A stretch of 60,725 bases of DNA from Cudoniella acicularis (lineage: Eukaryota > Ascomycota > Leotiomycetes > Helotiales > Helotiaceae). Shown piece by piece: positions 1-13,000 of this stretch; within the stretch, counting starts at the first letter, position 1; each line of letters begins with the position of its first letter. The notes beneath the pieces are model-generated. The model saw only the letters and a program-made list of their open reading frames with translations, did not search any database and was not told the DNA's origin. Both the position numbers and the translations under genes were made by a program. Location of the stretch: the NCBI GenBank assembly GCA_013054445.1, contig JAAMPI010000138.1, forward strand, positions 1 through 60,725, read 5' to 3'.

Positions 1-3000
1 GCACTAGCAGACAGTCAAATTTGGCGAAGCTGCTGAAGCCTGTCACATTCACGCATTCAAGCCGGCCCATCCTCCTTTTACGAAATGCACCCTCTCTCTG
101 CAGTGCGGCGGCGAGGCACTGGAAGAGAGCCCAGGGCCCGGGAAGGGGTGGGAATCATGGGATGAGAAGGACCATCGCCACGAGAACGAGAACGAGTGCA
201 TCGCGCAGAGGCCAACAGCAGGCCCAAAGTTGAGTTGCGATGCAATGCGAGGATTCCCAGAGGCCAGGACGCGGATAACCTTCACAGCGGCGCGATAAGA
301 GAACTGCAGGCTCACAGGCTCACAGGCTCACAGCCGGGTAGAAGGGCTTTGGGGAAGGCGGCAGGCACAAGCACAAGTAAAAAAACACTCGGGTTGCCAG
401 CTCCCAAGAGCTCAGCGCTGCCATATGCCATCTGGGAGACCTTGTTCCGAGCCATATTTTGCCTGTCCGCCGTTCTCGGCGCAGCGTGTGTCCGTCTTGT
501 GCACTGCGATTCCAACGCCTCGAGGAGCACGCCCAGGCTTGGAGCCCTTGGAAGCTCGTTGGTAAATCCAATTGATAATTGTCCGCGCTTTTCATGGCGT
601 TCTGCTGTCCAATCACTGCTCTTCCACGGCTAACGGGCTCTTGCAGCAAGCTGACAAGGGATCCGACTTCTTGACATTCTCTCATGACACAACATGACGA
701 TTCAACAAGGCTGCAACGCTTTGCAGTCCTCGCGGAGAGTTCTTGGAGAGCACGGCCTGGTACTAATCTTGTGTTGTGACCTGCCTCTTTTTGGGTCTTT
801 CAATATCTTCTTTGCCGTCATTCCACAGGCAGTGGGTGACACAAGAGCGTCAAAAGTCCCAGCATGGCCAAGTGTGCTGTGTGGTTGTGGCTTGCTCTGC
901 GCTGCACGATGCAGGAGGAGACTGACCAAGAAGTCGCTCAGCATTCAGCGAGTGAGCGGCGTGGATATTCTTAACGGCAATCTGCCTTCAACCTATCCCG
1001 ACTCCGCGCGTTTCCATTTGAGTCTTGTACTCTCTCTTGGCACCAGCGTGTTGTGTGTTACAGCTTATACGACCAAGCTTATTGCAGACTCGTAATATTG
1101 GTTCTTTTCCGGGGTTTAGTAACACGCAGTTTCGAGGCGAAGGAAGAGCAAATTCACTGGTGCCTTTCGGGATGGCAATATTCGCTTTCAGGAGGTTTAT
1201 GGGGTGTACATTTCTAAGTTGGATAATGCTGGACGACCTGGTTTGGCCTGCAGGCGCCACACCGATCGAGAGCACAAATATCTTTCAGCAATTCCGCGGC
1301 TTCTCCCGTTCTGGCTACAACAGAAGCAGAAGCAGGTACAGGCATATCGAAAATGATTGTGACTGTGGATCCAACATAAGGAGTGGAATTTAGCTACTTC
1401 CTAGGAAATGACGGCAGATTTGTTCAGTCCTGTCAAGGCGTGAGAATAGTTTTTCCTCTGCCGCCTTATTTTCCCGTCCCGAGATGTTGGATCTCCTGGG
1501 TTGCAGTTGCTTAGCAGCAAACTAGGACGGCATAATGAACCGGACCACCATGTTCGCATTGTAGCATGCTACATGCAGCAAGACTACTGAATATGGTTCA
1601 TTTACATTTGCCCTGTCGCCTTGCGAGGTGATCTTTGACGATACAAGGAGCAAAATAAGCACAAAATTCTACTTATCTCACTCACACCCATCGATACCTT
1701 GCAACTTCTTATCTCAAGCTGAAGATGATTGGGACCAGCTGGCAATTGTCTCGAAATTTCTTTTCTGGCAGGTGCAGTAAGCCATCGGCACTCGTGCAGA
1801 TCAGCCGATATGTGGCATTTTGATCGGATCGGCTTCTCGTCAGTCCCAATCTGTCGCTGGAAACGGGCAATATGCAGAATATTGCAATTAAAGTGGCCCT
1901 TTCAGGCCTCGGCGTTTGCTTGGTGTTGGAATCTCATGTACACAGGTTCTAGTTCTGGTCTGGCAGTACTGATGAAGGCTTCCCTAACCTCGACCATCGG
2001 TTTCCGCCGGTCTATACTTCGTGAGACATCAGTGTTTGTGCAAGTAAGCAGACGTGACTAAATCAAGTCTTCTTCTGACCACCAATATATTATGAGGAAG
2101 TCTGCCATTGGAGAGCTCGATTTTGAATTCGTGAGATTCCGAAACTTGCATTTGAATCATGAGTCACCTTCTTTGACGCTTCTCTCTGGATAGTCCACAG
2201 GCAACTGTCACCTGGATATCAAAGCTTGGCCATATAACTGTTAATGCTGATGTACGAGCTGACTGATTACAATAGGTCGAAATTCTCAGGGTTAAACCTC
2301 GATTAGATCCATGACACACACATCCAGGTCGTTACTGCCTTTGCTCGCAGCTCTCTCCCAGCTTTTCACGCCGTGAACCCTCTGCTCTGTATTGATACTT
2401 GGGGACTAGGAGCTAGCACTGATCAAGACCTGCTGTATTGATCGAAACTCAGCCCAAAACCGCGCAAGGATTACTTCCAGAGGTATGTTAAAATTACTTT
2501 GTGTTGCCGCGAATAAACGATGACAAGTCCCAGTCCAAATTCGTTTCCTAGCACCTCTTCTTTTCTTTCACACATCCTCTTTGTATAATATCTCTTAATA
2601 ATAGCTCTCATTCTTGATACCTCAGTTCTGCGCTATTTCTCTGTCGACACATCCTCACGAACGTCTTCCGCACCAAGTTCTTCCTCGCTGACTCCTTCGC
2701 CGAAGCTTCCCTCTCGTACGCATCCTCTCCGAGGCCGCCCCTTTTTAGCACGACGACTTTCATATACATAAGAGGGTATAACAGGAAGATTTTTTCATGT
2801 TTAGGGTGTGGAGTTATTTGTTGCATTGAAAACTCCTCTTGGCTCGTCGAGTCGCCAAGGGAAGGAGGAACACTTTCAAAATTCTCAACATTGTCTTGTT
2901 AAAACTTCCTAAATTTTCGCTGAAGAGATATTTTGATAACCACTTAGCTAAAAATACTATTATAGATACACTTCGAAAGAGACGTTGCAGAATTACTATG

Positions 3001-3618
3001 TACCCCATTTCCACTCCAGTTTAGGAAGTTTCCTCACGTACCACACCAACCCGCCATTCCAACAACTTCCCCAAAAAACCAACCAAACACAAAACATGTA
3101 CAGAATTCCCATCATTCATTCTCTCACTTCACTATCTTCAATTATCCCAAACCTCAGTCAGTTGCCAGAGACCATCTCTCAAAACGGTTCAAGAATCAAC
3201 AGATGTCGTCTCTCAAGACAACCACGCCAACCCCACAAAAACCCCCAACGGGCCGAAAAGGAACCCAGGGACCCAGTTAGGAAACCCAAGACCCACTTCT
3301 TGAACGTTTCAAATGGGGATTTTAAGCTTACCTTTTGTGGGGTAGGACCGGTACCATGGATGAGCGCCCTAACGGCTCTTCGCATGAGCTCCTCGGATCA
3401 GAGTCGGCCCTTTTCATTCCCAAAAAAAAAAAGAGAAACAGGCCACACACAGAAAACGTGGAAATCACATTGCGTCGTGCTGCGGATGCAGATGCGCACA
3501 GGGGAAAATAAATGTGTTTGGTATCCCATGAAAAGATCCAGAAATCTGTTTCTAAATTTAATGCATGCAGACTATCAATACATTTCGCGGTTGACTACTT
3601 CATAAGCCGCGGCTGAAA
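1..3618. other. Intergenic, no gene recognised
   Basis: Open frames here are short (at most about 200 codons), overlap on both strands and resemble no family I know. A short tandem run of the unit GGCTCACA lies at about 308-336. The region 2500-3100 is pyrimidine-rich and could belong to the untranslated part of a neighbouring transcript. Nothing supports a coding gene. Confidence 0.6.
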
Positions 3619-5689
3619 CTACAACTCTAATGTGACCTTTTGCCCCTTTACTCGCCCAATGACTTGCGCTGCGGCGTATTTTGGGATCACCTCGTCATCG
3701 TGTAACATCTCGAATTCCTCTGTTGCGTCCCGTCCCATGAAGTTCATGATGGCTTGTGGTCCACCTGGGTGCTCATCAAGCCAGTTTGTGACGTCCATAA
3801 CTACACCCTTAACTACGACCCACAGGTCTTCCTTGGTGTTGTGCTTCGCAACTTCCTCCATTGTATACTCCTTTTCAGGAACCTTGAACTCTGAAGGCTT
3901 GTTTGGTTTGCTGACCTTGCCTGGATCTGATGAGTCGCCGTTCTTGGCCACGACTGGACCTGCTGATGTTTGTGATTGTTGTGCTTGCTTAGCACTAGTG
4001 CTAACGGAGCTTTGACTATCCCATTCTACGGAGAACTTGCCGGGTTGTGAGGGATCGATATGGAGGGAGATTTGGCCAAGACGTTGTGTGGCGCCACCGG
4101 CGGTACCCTTAAGGGCATTTTGGAAGAGGTAATTGCTAGCAGTCTCACCAGCAACACGGCCATAGACTACACAGCCTAGGAGAGATGAGCCACCAAGACG
4201 GTTGGCACCGTGGACACCTCCTGCGAGTTCACCACAAGCGTAGAGACCCTCAAAGGGCTTTCCTTCTGAGTTGAGAATTTGTGCCTTATCGTTGATCTCA
4301 ATACCTCCCATGGTGAAATGGAGTACTGGCTCCATAAGGGCGACGTGGAAATCATCGTTAACATCAAGAGGACCATTGAGGAAGAACTTCTTGCCATATG
4401 GATCTTTCTTCTTTCCGTCGGCGATTTCGTTGTACGCCTTGAAGGTGCTTTGGAGATGGTCCGGGGTACAGCCGATTTCTTTTACGAGCTCTTTGCCGGT
4501 CATTTTCTTCATCAGGCCACGGCCGGAGTAGTGGCGAGTGTGGAAGTCAAGAACGTTTGATGCTTTGGAGTTAAGAATGAGGCGGATGGGGAATTTCCCC
4601 TTGTCCTTCTCCTTCCACATCTCGCCCGAAACGTAATCACGGTGACCCAACTCATCACAAAATCGATCACCATCTGCGTTCAGGAGGAGACCTCCCTCAC
4701 CACGCAGGGCTTCAGCAGCCAAGAACTTCCATTTCGAGCCGGGATCCTTCGGGTCAACAAGACCAGTGGGGTGAACCTGAACCTTGTCCATATCAATTCC
4801 GTTGCCACCAATGGCCATAACCATCTTCTGTCCGTCACCTGTGGCATGCACGCCGTTGGTAGATGAGAGATTGAATGTATCTGGCCGCCACTTCTTGAGG
4901 AGTGAGGTTTCTGTGAAATCTGCGGCATAACCACCAGTTGCAAGAATAACTGGCCCTTCGAGAGTGGAAGGCTCGCCGCCAAACTCATATTCAACACCAG
5001 TGATCTTGTTTCCATCTTTTGTGAGGCCAGTGACACGAGCCTTCTTGATAATTTGTACACGTTCGGGCTCGTTCTCTGCGAGCTCCTCCAGTCGTTGCAT
5101 CAACGCATATGTAATTGCCATACCAGGGAACTTGGCATCATGTCCTCGGTGGGTTCTAGGTTGGGAGTGGCCACTATAAATTAGAGTTAGAATTTAATCC
5201 TGCTCGACTTCGTAAATGTGTGTAGACTTACCCTAGCCGCGAAACAAGAGTCAGGTCAAGGTTGAATACATCTTGCAGCCACTCAACAGCAGCAGCGGAT
5301 TTGTATGTTAAGACCCTGATCAGATCAGGTCTGGCCTTATCTCTTGCAGACTTGACAGTATCATCATAAAATTGTTTGACACTATCCTTGATGCCTGCAT
5401 CAACTTGTGTTCGAGTAAGGGCTCCGTTGATGCCGGATGTTGCTTTCGTCGAGTTGCCTCCAAAGAAACCTGCGGTAGTTTTGTCAGTGGCTGCACAGTA
5501 TGGATCGCATATTCCGGACTGACCTTGTTTATCAAGAACAACAACGTTGCCACCAGCGAGATAGATTGTATGCGCAGCACTTAAGCCGGACACTGTCGTC
5601 ACAGTCAGTAAGCAATGAGTGGGGGGGGGGGGGCAGGTCGAGAATAACAACATACATCCACCGCCAACAACAATAATTCTTGGTGTCAT
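3619..5689 (-). CDS. Fumarate reductase (Osm1/Frds type) with cytochrome b5 domain
   Basis: Predicted FAD-dependent fumarate reductase that reduces fumarate to succinate and helps reoxidise FADH2 or NADH under low oxygen. Three exons: 5689-5656, 5592-5232, 5173-3619. Introns begin GTATGT and GTAAGT, and the joined frame gives 649 aa. Joining exons 1 and 2 completes the dinucleotide-binding motif VVGGGLSGLSA near residues 7-17. Joining exons 2 and 3 restores the substrate-site motif GGHSQPRTHRG. The FAD-domain signature GGIEINDKAQIL and the motif GANRLGGSSLLGC follow. Residues about 565-649 form a cytochrome b5 domain with the heme motif HPGG (His about 600) and a second heme ligand candidate near 623. 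The b5 fusion occurs in many filamentous fungi but not in yeast Osm1. There is no obvious N-terminal targeting peptide, so a cytosolic location is inferred. The first intron contains a run of about ten C on the coding strand. Confidence 0.93.
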
Positions 5690-7255
5690 CTTGAGGGTAA
5701 TTGACTGGTTTATGAGGCAATGGAGATGATTTTGAAAAGTAGAGGGAATGGAAGAGAGGGAGGAATGTAGATGGTTTTGTGTCTGGCTCCGTTCGTCTGG
5801 GTCCACGAGCGCCACTAGAAGCTAGGGTCAAATGCCGAGGTCCGCTCCTCGAATCAAACGAAGACTAAAACGATGTTTGCAAAGATGATTCGGCGAATGT
5901 GAAGTGTCGTTAGGTCAGCAATCACGTTGTCCACACCTGGGCACCGGGTCTAGAGCCTCTGAGTCTGCCGCGATATTTCGAATTTCTGATGGCCACTGGG
6001 CGAATGGTAAGGGCACTCCGGTGCTTTGCAATGGAAATGTCCTGCATAGATTTTGGTGAGAGATACCCAAGTACGGTACTGAGTTTCACGTTCACTTGAA
6101 CAATCGAGTCACGAGCAGAAGTCAGCCCACGCCCATGCTGCTCAGAAGTTGCACAGGCATGTGAAAGTCCCCTGGAATAGCCGCTAAGCCCCACAATCCT
6201 TTCTCCAGACTTTTCTGCAGACCAGGCGGAGCGATTCGTGCTGCTACTTGCGTCAGATGATCACTTCGCTCGGGTTTTTGACATGTGAAGAGTCAGCTTC
6301 AAAGTTTGAAGTCGCAAGCTCAACAGTCGGATTGGAATTATTCCCTCGCATTTCTTTCGATGTTCAGGAGTCTCATAGAACTGGACCTGCAAGTAAAACA
6401 AGCAATGTCTATTATCGCATTCTCGGTGTAATTAGACGCGAAATCACATGGAAATTCCTTTCATATAAAGTCCTCTATTTTGTTTCCCGACCACTTCTCA
6501 CCACAAATATACAAGCATGAGTGAAGCTGAAGTGCAGCTACATGATGTAATTTTTGATTATCTTCTCAGTGTTGAGTCAAGTTTCAAGGTACAAGTACAA
6601 CACCTACGGGGTTCCCGAATAACCCATAATTCGCATTACTAGCTCTTGCCAGGCCGCTCCTTTTTTTTTTCCAATTCAGAAAGAGCCTCGTCATAAATGT
6701 GAAACAAGCCCAGCCTGATAGTTCGGTAGGAAACTTAGAGGCTGTGGCTTTCAAGGCCATATTAGGTTGATTTGGAATATATCGGTCGAATAAAGTAGTA
6801 AGAATTACTGTAATTCAATGCAGTCCGAATATATGCAGGCAAAAGAACATTGTGCACATAATAGAGAGCAAAAAAGACACCCTCTTAAATACCAAAGGTC
6901 TGCTCTCCTTCCCAGGGTTATCTTACTGTAAGATCCATATTCAAGTACTATTCTTTGCGATATTTGGAAGGCAAAATTTCGAAGCTGACATCTGAAACGC
7001 TGATTGTTTTTTCGCCGTGAATTTCATCATAACTGCCCGTATGAGAGCTCTCTGAAGCATGCGCCGTATGTAGTCCATGCTTTATGCAGACAATCGAAAA
7101 GTCAAGATACGCTTGTTGCCCTAAATATTAAAAAGCCGTCTCATAATAGCCTTGCATAAGACCCCGTTACTCCAGTATCCAAAGACGTTCTGCCACCCAG
7201 CAGCCTTGCACGCCTATACTCCCATTGCACGCCTATTCCACCATATGTATTCCAT
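5690..7255. other. Intergenic, between two leftward genes
   Basis: This holds the upstream region of the fumarate reductase gene and the downstream region of the fasciclin gene. A run of about 11 T lies at 6661-6671. The open frames at 5922-6194 and 6248-6520 are short and unrecognised. I see no repeat or RNA gene. Confidence 0.5.
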
Positions 7256-7909
7256 TTATGCATAATTTCTGACTCCCTTCAAGATCCAGACTTCGCCATT
7301 ATAAACCTGACTTGCGATTGAACTGACTTCGATATTTCCAGGCTGAATCTGCGATTGGTTAGCATAGCATGCTATACATCTGATCGAAACACTTACTATC
7401 TTGGCTCCACCTTTGCTCTCCCACCATATTTGACCACCAGCAAGTGTTGTTACTTTCTCGCCCTCCTTCCATGGAGATACTGGGACAACATGCGCTTCAA
7501 CAAACCTCCTCAAGTTTTCATGTGCTCGGTCCTCGCCATCTCCACCTTCATACGCGTCTGCTCCAAGTTGATCGTAATCTTTGGGGTCTTCCCAAGGTTT
7601 TCTCGGCAATGCCATGATCGCAGAGTTGATAGGCGCAAGTATAGTGGCATTAAGAGAGCTATCCTCAAAGCGCTGGTTGATATTTGCAAAGTCTCTCGTG
7701 AAGCCTGCAAAGATATTGATGCTGCGATCATTTCCGAGCACATCTGACAGAATTATAGCGTCATCGTTCGCGGGGTTGGATGATGGCTCCGCTGGGGATT
7801 GAGGCATTGCAGGTCCAAGTTGGCCGGGAATAGCTTTTTGGGCTTGGCTGTAGACCATGACTGCAAATGTTGCCGTCACTAAAGGATATAATAACGAGGA
7901 GTATCGCAT
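7256..7909 (-). CDS. Secreted fasciclin (FAS1) domain protein
   Basis: Predicted extracellular or cell-surface protein with one FAS1 domain, a fold linked to adhesion. The start at 7909 gives a hydrophobic signal peptide of about 20 residues ending near VYSQA. The FAS1 core follows: an N-terminal half with FAGFTRDFANINQRF and the motif NATILAPINSAIMALP, then an insert, the histidine-containing EAHVVPVSPWKEG, the strand LAGGQIWWESKGG and the closing EVWILKGV. Read straight through, it is 217 aa. A probable intron runs from GTAAGT at 7396 to an AG at 7349 (48 nt) or 7343 (54 nt). Removing it links the strands better (AKI to QPGNIEV). Both lengths are multiples of three without a stop, so a retained intron would also be translatable. 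The specific biological role is unknown. Confidence 0.8.
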   Translation of the reverse strand: MRYSSLLYPLVTATFAVMVYSQAQKAIPGQLGPAMPQSPAEPSSNPANDDAIILSDVLGNDRSINIFAGFTRDFANINQRFEDSSLNATILAPINSAIMALPRKPWEDPKDYDQLGADAYEGGDGEDRAHENLRRFVEAHVVPVSPWKEGEKVTTLAGGQIWWESKGGAKIVSVSIRCIACYANQSQIQPGNIEVSSIASQVYNGEVWILKGVRNYA

Positions 7910-8392
7910 TTTATTGTTGTTATCATAGGAGGTTCCTTGATCAAGTTGTCCGATGACGAGAGGCTTGGTCGTGTGCCAAGAATGGCTTCATTTAAAGTGG
8001 TGACACACGTGAACCTAACCCCTGCAGATTCCGTCGAAACAGTCCTTTTTCAAATTTCAGTATCTCGAAGTGAATCGACCATGATGCTTCGAGGAATCGA
8101 GAGGTGTTAGGTATGCTTGGAGTCTTCCACATTGAGGAGACCTGAGCCCTTGAATCCTATATCTCCCATACCTAGGCATCCAATCACAACTCATGATTTA
8201 CCTTGGCGCGGCGACATTCAGCAATGGTTTAAAGACAAGGGTTAGCTCCTTCCTAATTCCAATTTCTACGGCAGTATTGTAAATGGCTTCCTGGCATGTC
8301 GTCTTTCACTTCTTCATCCCAAAATTGTTCGCTTCACGACTGCAAGGACTGAATCGAGGGGTTGTTTGGCCTTCAATATCATCACATTAACA
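7910..8392. promoter_or_regulatory. Divergent intergenic region
   Basis: This 483 bp stretch separates the fasciclin gene (leftward) from the epimerase-like gene (rightward), so it should hold both promoters. I did not recognise specific elements. Confidence 0.45.
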
Positions 8393-9149
8393 ATGAAGAT
8401 TATTCTTACAGGAGCGACTGGCTTCATTGGCAAGGAGGTGCTCCATCGTGCTGTGGCACATCCTTCCATCACCTCTATCGCCTGTCTCACGAGACGCGCT
8501 CTTCCGGAATCAGTCTCCACGAACCCGAAAGTCAAGGTCATCATTCTGAATGACTTCCTGTCGTATCCTCCCGATGTTCTATCACAACTTGAGGGCGCGG
8601 AAGCATGTATCTGGTGTTTGGGGTCTCCTGCTATGAAGAACCCAAGTCTCGAAGATTCTCAGAAAATTGAAATCGGCTTTACCCATGCAGGCGCCGAGGT
8701 ATTTTGTTCTTCTCTAGCTTCGGCTTTGAAGGAGAAGGGGAAAACCTTTCGATTTGTGCTGTTAAGTGGTCAGGGAGCAGAACGGGACACTACAAAAAAT
8801 TTATGGTTCTTGCATAATACTAGAGTTATCAAGGTATGCATAATCGCTCTCAAATTTGAATCATTGTGCTAAGCAAGTTGACGTTTAGGGTAAAGCTGAA
8901 AATGGACTACTTGCCCTCCAGCAGAAAGAAGGTAGCAACTTTGAGGTTTCTATTATGAGACCATCAGGCGTGCTTGCAAAGGGGACTTTGGTGCCCGGCG
9001 CAGTTACCGGAATTCTCAACTTCATAGAGGTAGACATTCTTGCAACTGCGATGGTTGGTGAGGCTGTGGAAAATTTGCCCGGCACCAGAACGCTTGAGTG
9101 TAAAGCACTGAGGAATCAGGGGCTAGCCTTCTTGAATAGCGAGAAGTGA
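8393..9149 (+). CDS. NAD(P)-binding epimerase-like protein
   Basis: Predicted small oxidoreductase-like protein of the atypical short-chain dehydrogenase group (NmrA/YbjT/HTATIP2-like). Two exons, 8393-8833 and 8889-9149, are joined by a 55 nt GTATGC...TTTAG intron in phase 0, giving 233 aa. The start at 8393 places the glycine-rich nucleotide motif TGATGFIG at residues 6-13, directly after the first beta strand, as is normal for the family. The motif RFVLLSGQGAE resembles the strand holding the catalytic region, and RPSGVLAKG resembles the RPG/RPS segment of related epimerases. It shares an upstream region with the fasciclin gene. Substrate and pathway cannot be deduced. Confidence 0.82.
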
Positions 9150-10087
9150 TTTTTGGAGGATAAAATTAGGAGATAATAAGCACCTTGTTGGCTTTTTCTA
9201 GGTGCTAGGGAAGACATTTTGCTACTAAAACGTGTCAACATGGGTTAAAGTCATTTTTTGAACCTAAAACCTGGCACCGAGGAATAACCGATGAAGTATT
9301 ACCTATTATGATTTTGTTCTACGAGTATGCTCTATCAAAAAGATCTCTTGTTAGGATTGAATATTACCCCGTTGCTTTATATACATGCATATTTTTTTAA
9401 AAAGATTCTTTATTAGTGAGTTACCTAGTACTGACTAACAAGCTCCGAGCCTCCGTCTAGGTGCCTTTTGGTGCCTTTGGTGCCTTAGGACCTTAGGCCT
9501 CGGTTCCCGGAGCTGGCAAGACCAATCTTTAAAAGTGAACCGATAACTCCCTAAACCGATCTTACATAAACGACAACTAACTGTATTTCACATTTCCAAC
9601 TTTTTGAATTCATTTAAAGAGATCTTTTAGTGATAAAAAATCTGGAAACCGCTGACTCTCGGACTCTATCAACTTGTCGCAGAAAACGGCAATACCGCGG
9701 GATAATCGTCAGACCGCCTTGAGCCCTGCGAGGCAGAAAGCCCCTATTAGCTTAGCTCGGCTGAGATCACAACTCCGCGACAGAGGATACACTTCTCTCT
9801 TCCATCAGAACTTCACCAAGGCCATAACTTTAAGGAGATCACATACAGGGATTCAATATTATGTTCGCAAGCTAAAGCCTCACGGGCTACACCTTCGATT
9901 TGCGAGCATTATCCAGTGTTTTCGCCAGCTCCTGATCACACTCCTGCTCGACCCACGTCTTGTAGCAAAGCTTTGCTTCAACCTCGAAGTATTATACCAA
10001 GCTCATCAAATCAAGTTTGCAGATCAAACAAAAGCTAGTGCGATCTACATAAACTTACACACTCGTTAGACTGGCACAATTTTAACG
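9150..10087. other. Intergenic, SIN3 upstream region
   Basis: The region contains a short imperfect repeat of GGTGCCTTTTGG-like units at about 9459-9490. An open frame at 9674-10069 is unrecognised and lies where the SIN3 5-prime leader is expected, so I treat it as noncoding or an upstream ORF. Confidence 0.45.
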
Positions 10088-13000
10088 ATGAACAATCCAC
10101 CTCATGGACCTTCGGGGTTCGATCGCGAACGAGACATGGAAGAACAGCGAAGGGCACATCCGTTACAACAACAACAACAAGAACTGGTGCAACGTGAGCG
10201 CGAACAGAATGAGCGCCAGGAACGAGAGAGGCAGCACCGAGAACATTACCCACAACCTCCACCCCATCAAAACGATACCGCATCGATTCCTCTTCATCAA
10301 CCCGTAGCATCACGTCTGGCAGGAGCTATTCACAGTCCGGGCGGCTTGCTTGCAAACCACGGTGGAGCTCCTCCTCCAGGTCCTCTTGGTGCTCCCAGTG
10401 GCCCTGGTAATGCCTTTGGAGGCCCTCTGCATAGTGAAGCAAATCGGTCGATCCAACACAATCCCCAAAACCCCCCAAATCAGATTCAACAACAAGGCTT
10501 ACGGGCCCAATCTTATTCATCACAACCCTGCCGCCCCAAGCATACCTATCGGCACCCCTGGAGGAGCTGGTGCTGGATTTGGAGGGCCGTTGCAGCAGCA
10601 ACAGCAGCAGCAACAGCAGCAGGAAGCCGTGTCTAGGTTGCAACAACTTCCATTCGGAGGGCCAATTCCCCAAGCACATCAGATGCCGGGTGCGCCACTA
10701 GGACAAGGTGGACAACAGCCTATATTGAATGTGAGTTGCTCTACTTTCTTGAGCCTCTGAAGTTGGGGAGTGTTATGATTTGCGTCATCGTCTCGAAGGT
10801 TCCTTCGAATTTTGCGGTGCGCAAGGCGCGCAGGTTCCCCATCAGCGCGCCATTGTATTGTCTATTGTCTTATGCGCTTGCATAAACAATTGTGCCGCTG
10901 GACCTTAGTTAATGGAAAACTGCGCTGCCATTCCCTTTCCAATGTAGTACTGGGTTGATGGATGCACTTGCTCATGATTGGAGTCGAGGTGGAGTCGTGC
11001 TTGAATGTTATACGCGTGCGAATTTGTTTTTTAAGCGACAAGGCTATGCGGCCGTCACGCGAGATGTTATCGGGGGCTATAGTCCCTGATCAAATCACTT
11101 GGATTGTGTATGAATCGGGATTTGGGCTAACCGAATGCAGGATGCTCTTAGTTATCTTGACCAAGTCAAGGTCCAATTTTCGGATCAGCCAGATGTGTAT
11201 AACCGTTTTTTGGATATCATGAAAGATTTCAAAAGCCAAGCGTACGTTCTTCCCCCCCCCTGGCAGCTCAAGAATATGTTCTACGTGTAATCACAGCCCA
11301 GGATCTAACGAATAAACAGTATTGATACTCCTGGAGTCATTAATCGAGTGTCGGAGCTCTTTGCAGGGCATCCAAATCTGATACAGGGATTTAACACATT
11401 CCTGCCACCTGGCTATCGCATTGAATGTGGAGCTGGTAACGACCCAAATACCATTAGAGTGACGACTCCTATGGGCACAACTGTCCAGTCAATAACAGGT
11501 TCTGGTCGTAACGCTCTACCGGAAGGCGGCATGGGACAAAATACCGCTGGAGGTGGGTATTATGGTACCCAGCCACACCGTGGGAACTGGCAACAACAAC
11601 CGCAACACACCATTGAGAGCCCAGAAGCCGTGTTCAGTCCACAAAACCAGCCTGCAGGACCTGCGTACCCCCAGAACCAAGCGCAGCACTCAACCTACGA
11701 AGCGCAACAAGCAGCAGCAGCTCACCAGCAACAGCAACGCGGCGTTTCTCAGCTTACCAACGCCGTGGCTACTCTGGGGCAGCCTCCTAGGAACACGCAG
11801 ACTCCTACACCTGGCGCTCAACCTAACATGAACGGCGCTGGCCAACCTGGTCTTGAAAAAAGGGGGCCCGTGGAATTCAACCACGCGATCAGCTATGTCA
11901 ATAAAATCAAGGTAAGCGCAAAATCTTTAGATGACAATGTTGAGGCATAGTCTATTGTGTTGTGCGACTGCCTTTGCTTCCTATTGTCTGATGTTATCAA
12001 TGGCACCCGGTGAATTTTTCGACTCGCTAATGTTTTTTCTCCTTAAAGAATCGATTTCAGGACCGGCCCGAAATTTACAAGCAATTCTTGGAAATCTTGC
12101 AAACTTATCAACGAGAATCCAAACCTATCCAAGACGTTTACGCTCAAGTCACACATCTTTTCAACACCGCCCCTGATCTTCTCGAAGACTTCAAGCAATT
12201 TCTACCAGAATCAGCAGCTCAAGCAAAGGCCGCCGCCGCCAAAGCCGCCGCAGAACAGGAAGCTGCCGCAGCAATGTCTGCAAATCAAACTCCACAGAAC
12301 TCGTACGCACGAGGAGAGGCAAAGATGCCACCGGTTGGTAACTTTGCTGTTCCCGCCAGCACAAACAAAGAGAATAAGAAACGTGCTCGGACTTCCACAG
12401 CCGTTGCTTCTGGCTTACAGATGGGCGGCATGGGAGAGGGCTCATCAAGGGGAATTGGCCCAGGAGGAGCTTCTAATAAGGTATGTGTATCTTAGCACGT
12501 TTCCCGTTCGTCGCGCAGTTTGGCCAACTGCGCGAGAAATTCAATCTCGATCTTCGTGCTAACCATGCTTTTTTCGCAGCGGACGAAACTGAGTCACAAT
12601 AAACCTCTAGCACCGGATGCTCCCGCTGTCTCGCCAACTTTGACGCCAATTCTTCCAGAACCTCTACCTCCTACCACTTCATCAGCTGCCTCTCCAGAGG
12701 AGTTGGCTTTCTTCGACCGCGTGAAGAAGTACATTGGCAACAAGTCAACAATGAACGAATTTCTCAAGTTATGCAATCTCTTCTCTCAAGATCTAATTGA
12801 TCGCAATGTTCTTGTTCACAAAGTCAGCGTCTTCATCGGTGGCAATCCTGACCTGATCAACTGGTTCAAAGCATTTGTCAATTACGACGGTCGCGATGAG
12901 GTCATTGACAACCGCCCCAAACCACCCACTGGACGAGTATCCCTGAGCAATTGCCGTGGTCTTGGCCCAAGCTATCGTCTTTTGCCAAAACGAGTACGTA

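Noticed and set aside
2985..3605. 206-codon open frame
   Set aside because: The composition is low-complexity Gln/Thr/Ser/Arg without any conserved pattern, and a leftward frame overlaps it; not supported as a gene.
9674..10069. 131-codon frame just upstream of SIN3
   Set aside because: No domain is present, and it lies where a 5-prime leader is expected; could be an upstream ORF but unsupported.
10104..10307. Alternative-frame ORFs over SIN3 exon 1
   Set aside because: They are shadows caused by the Gln/Pro-rich repeat composition; the 10088 frame matches SIN3.
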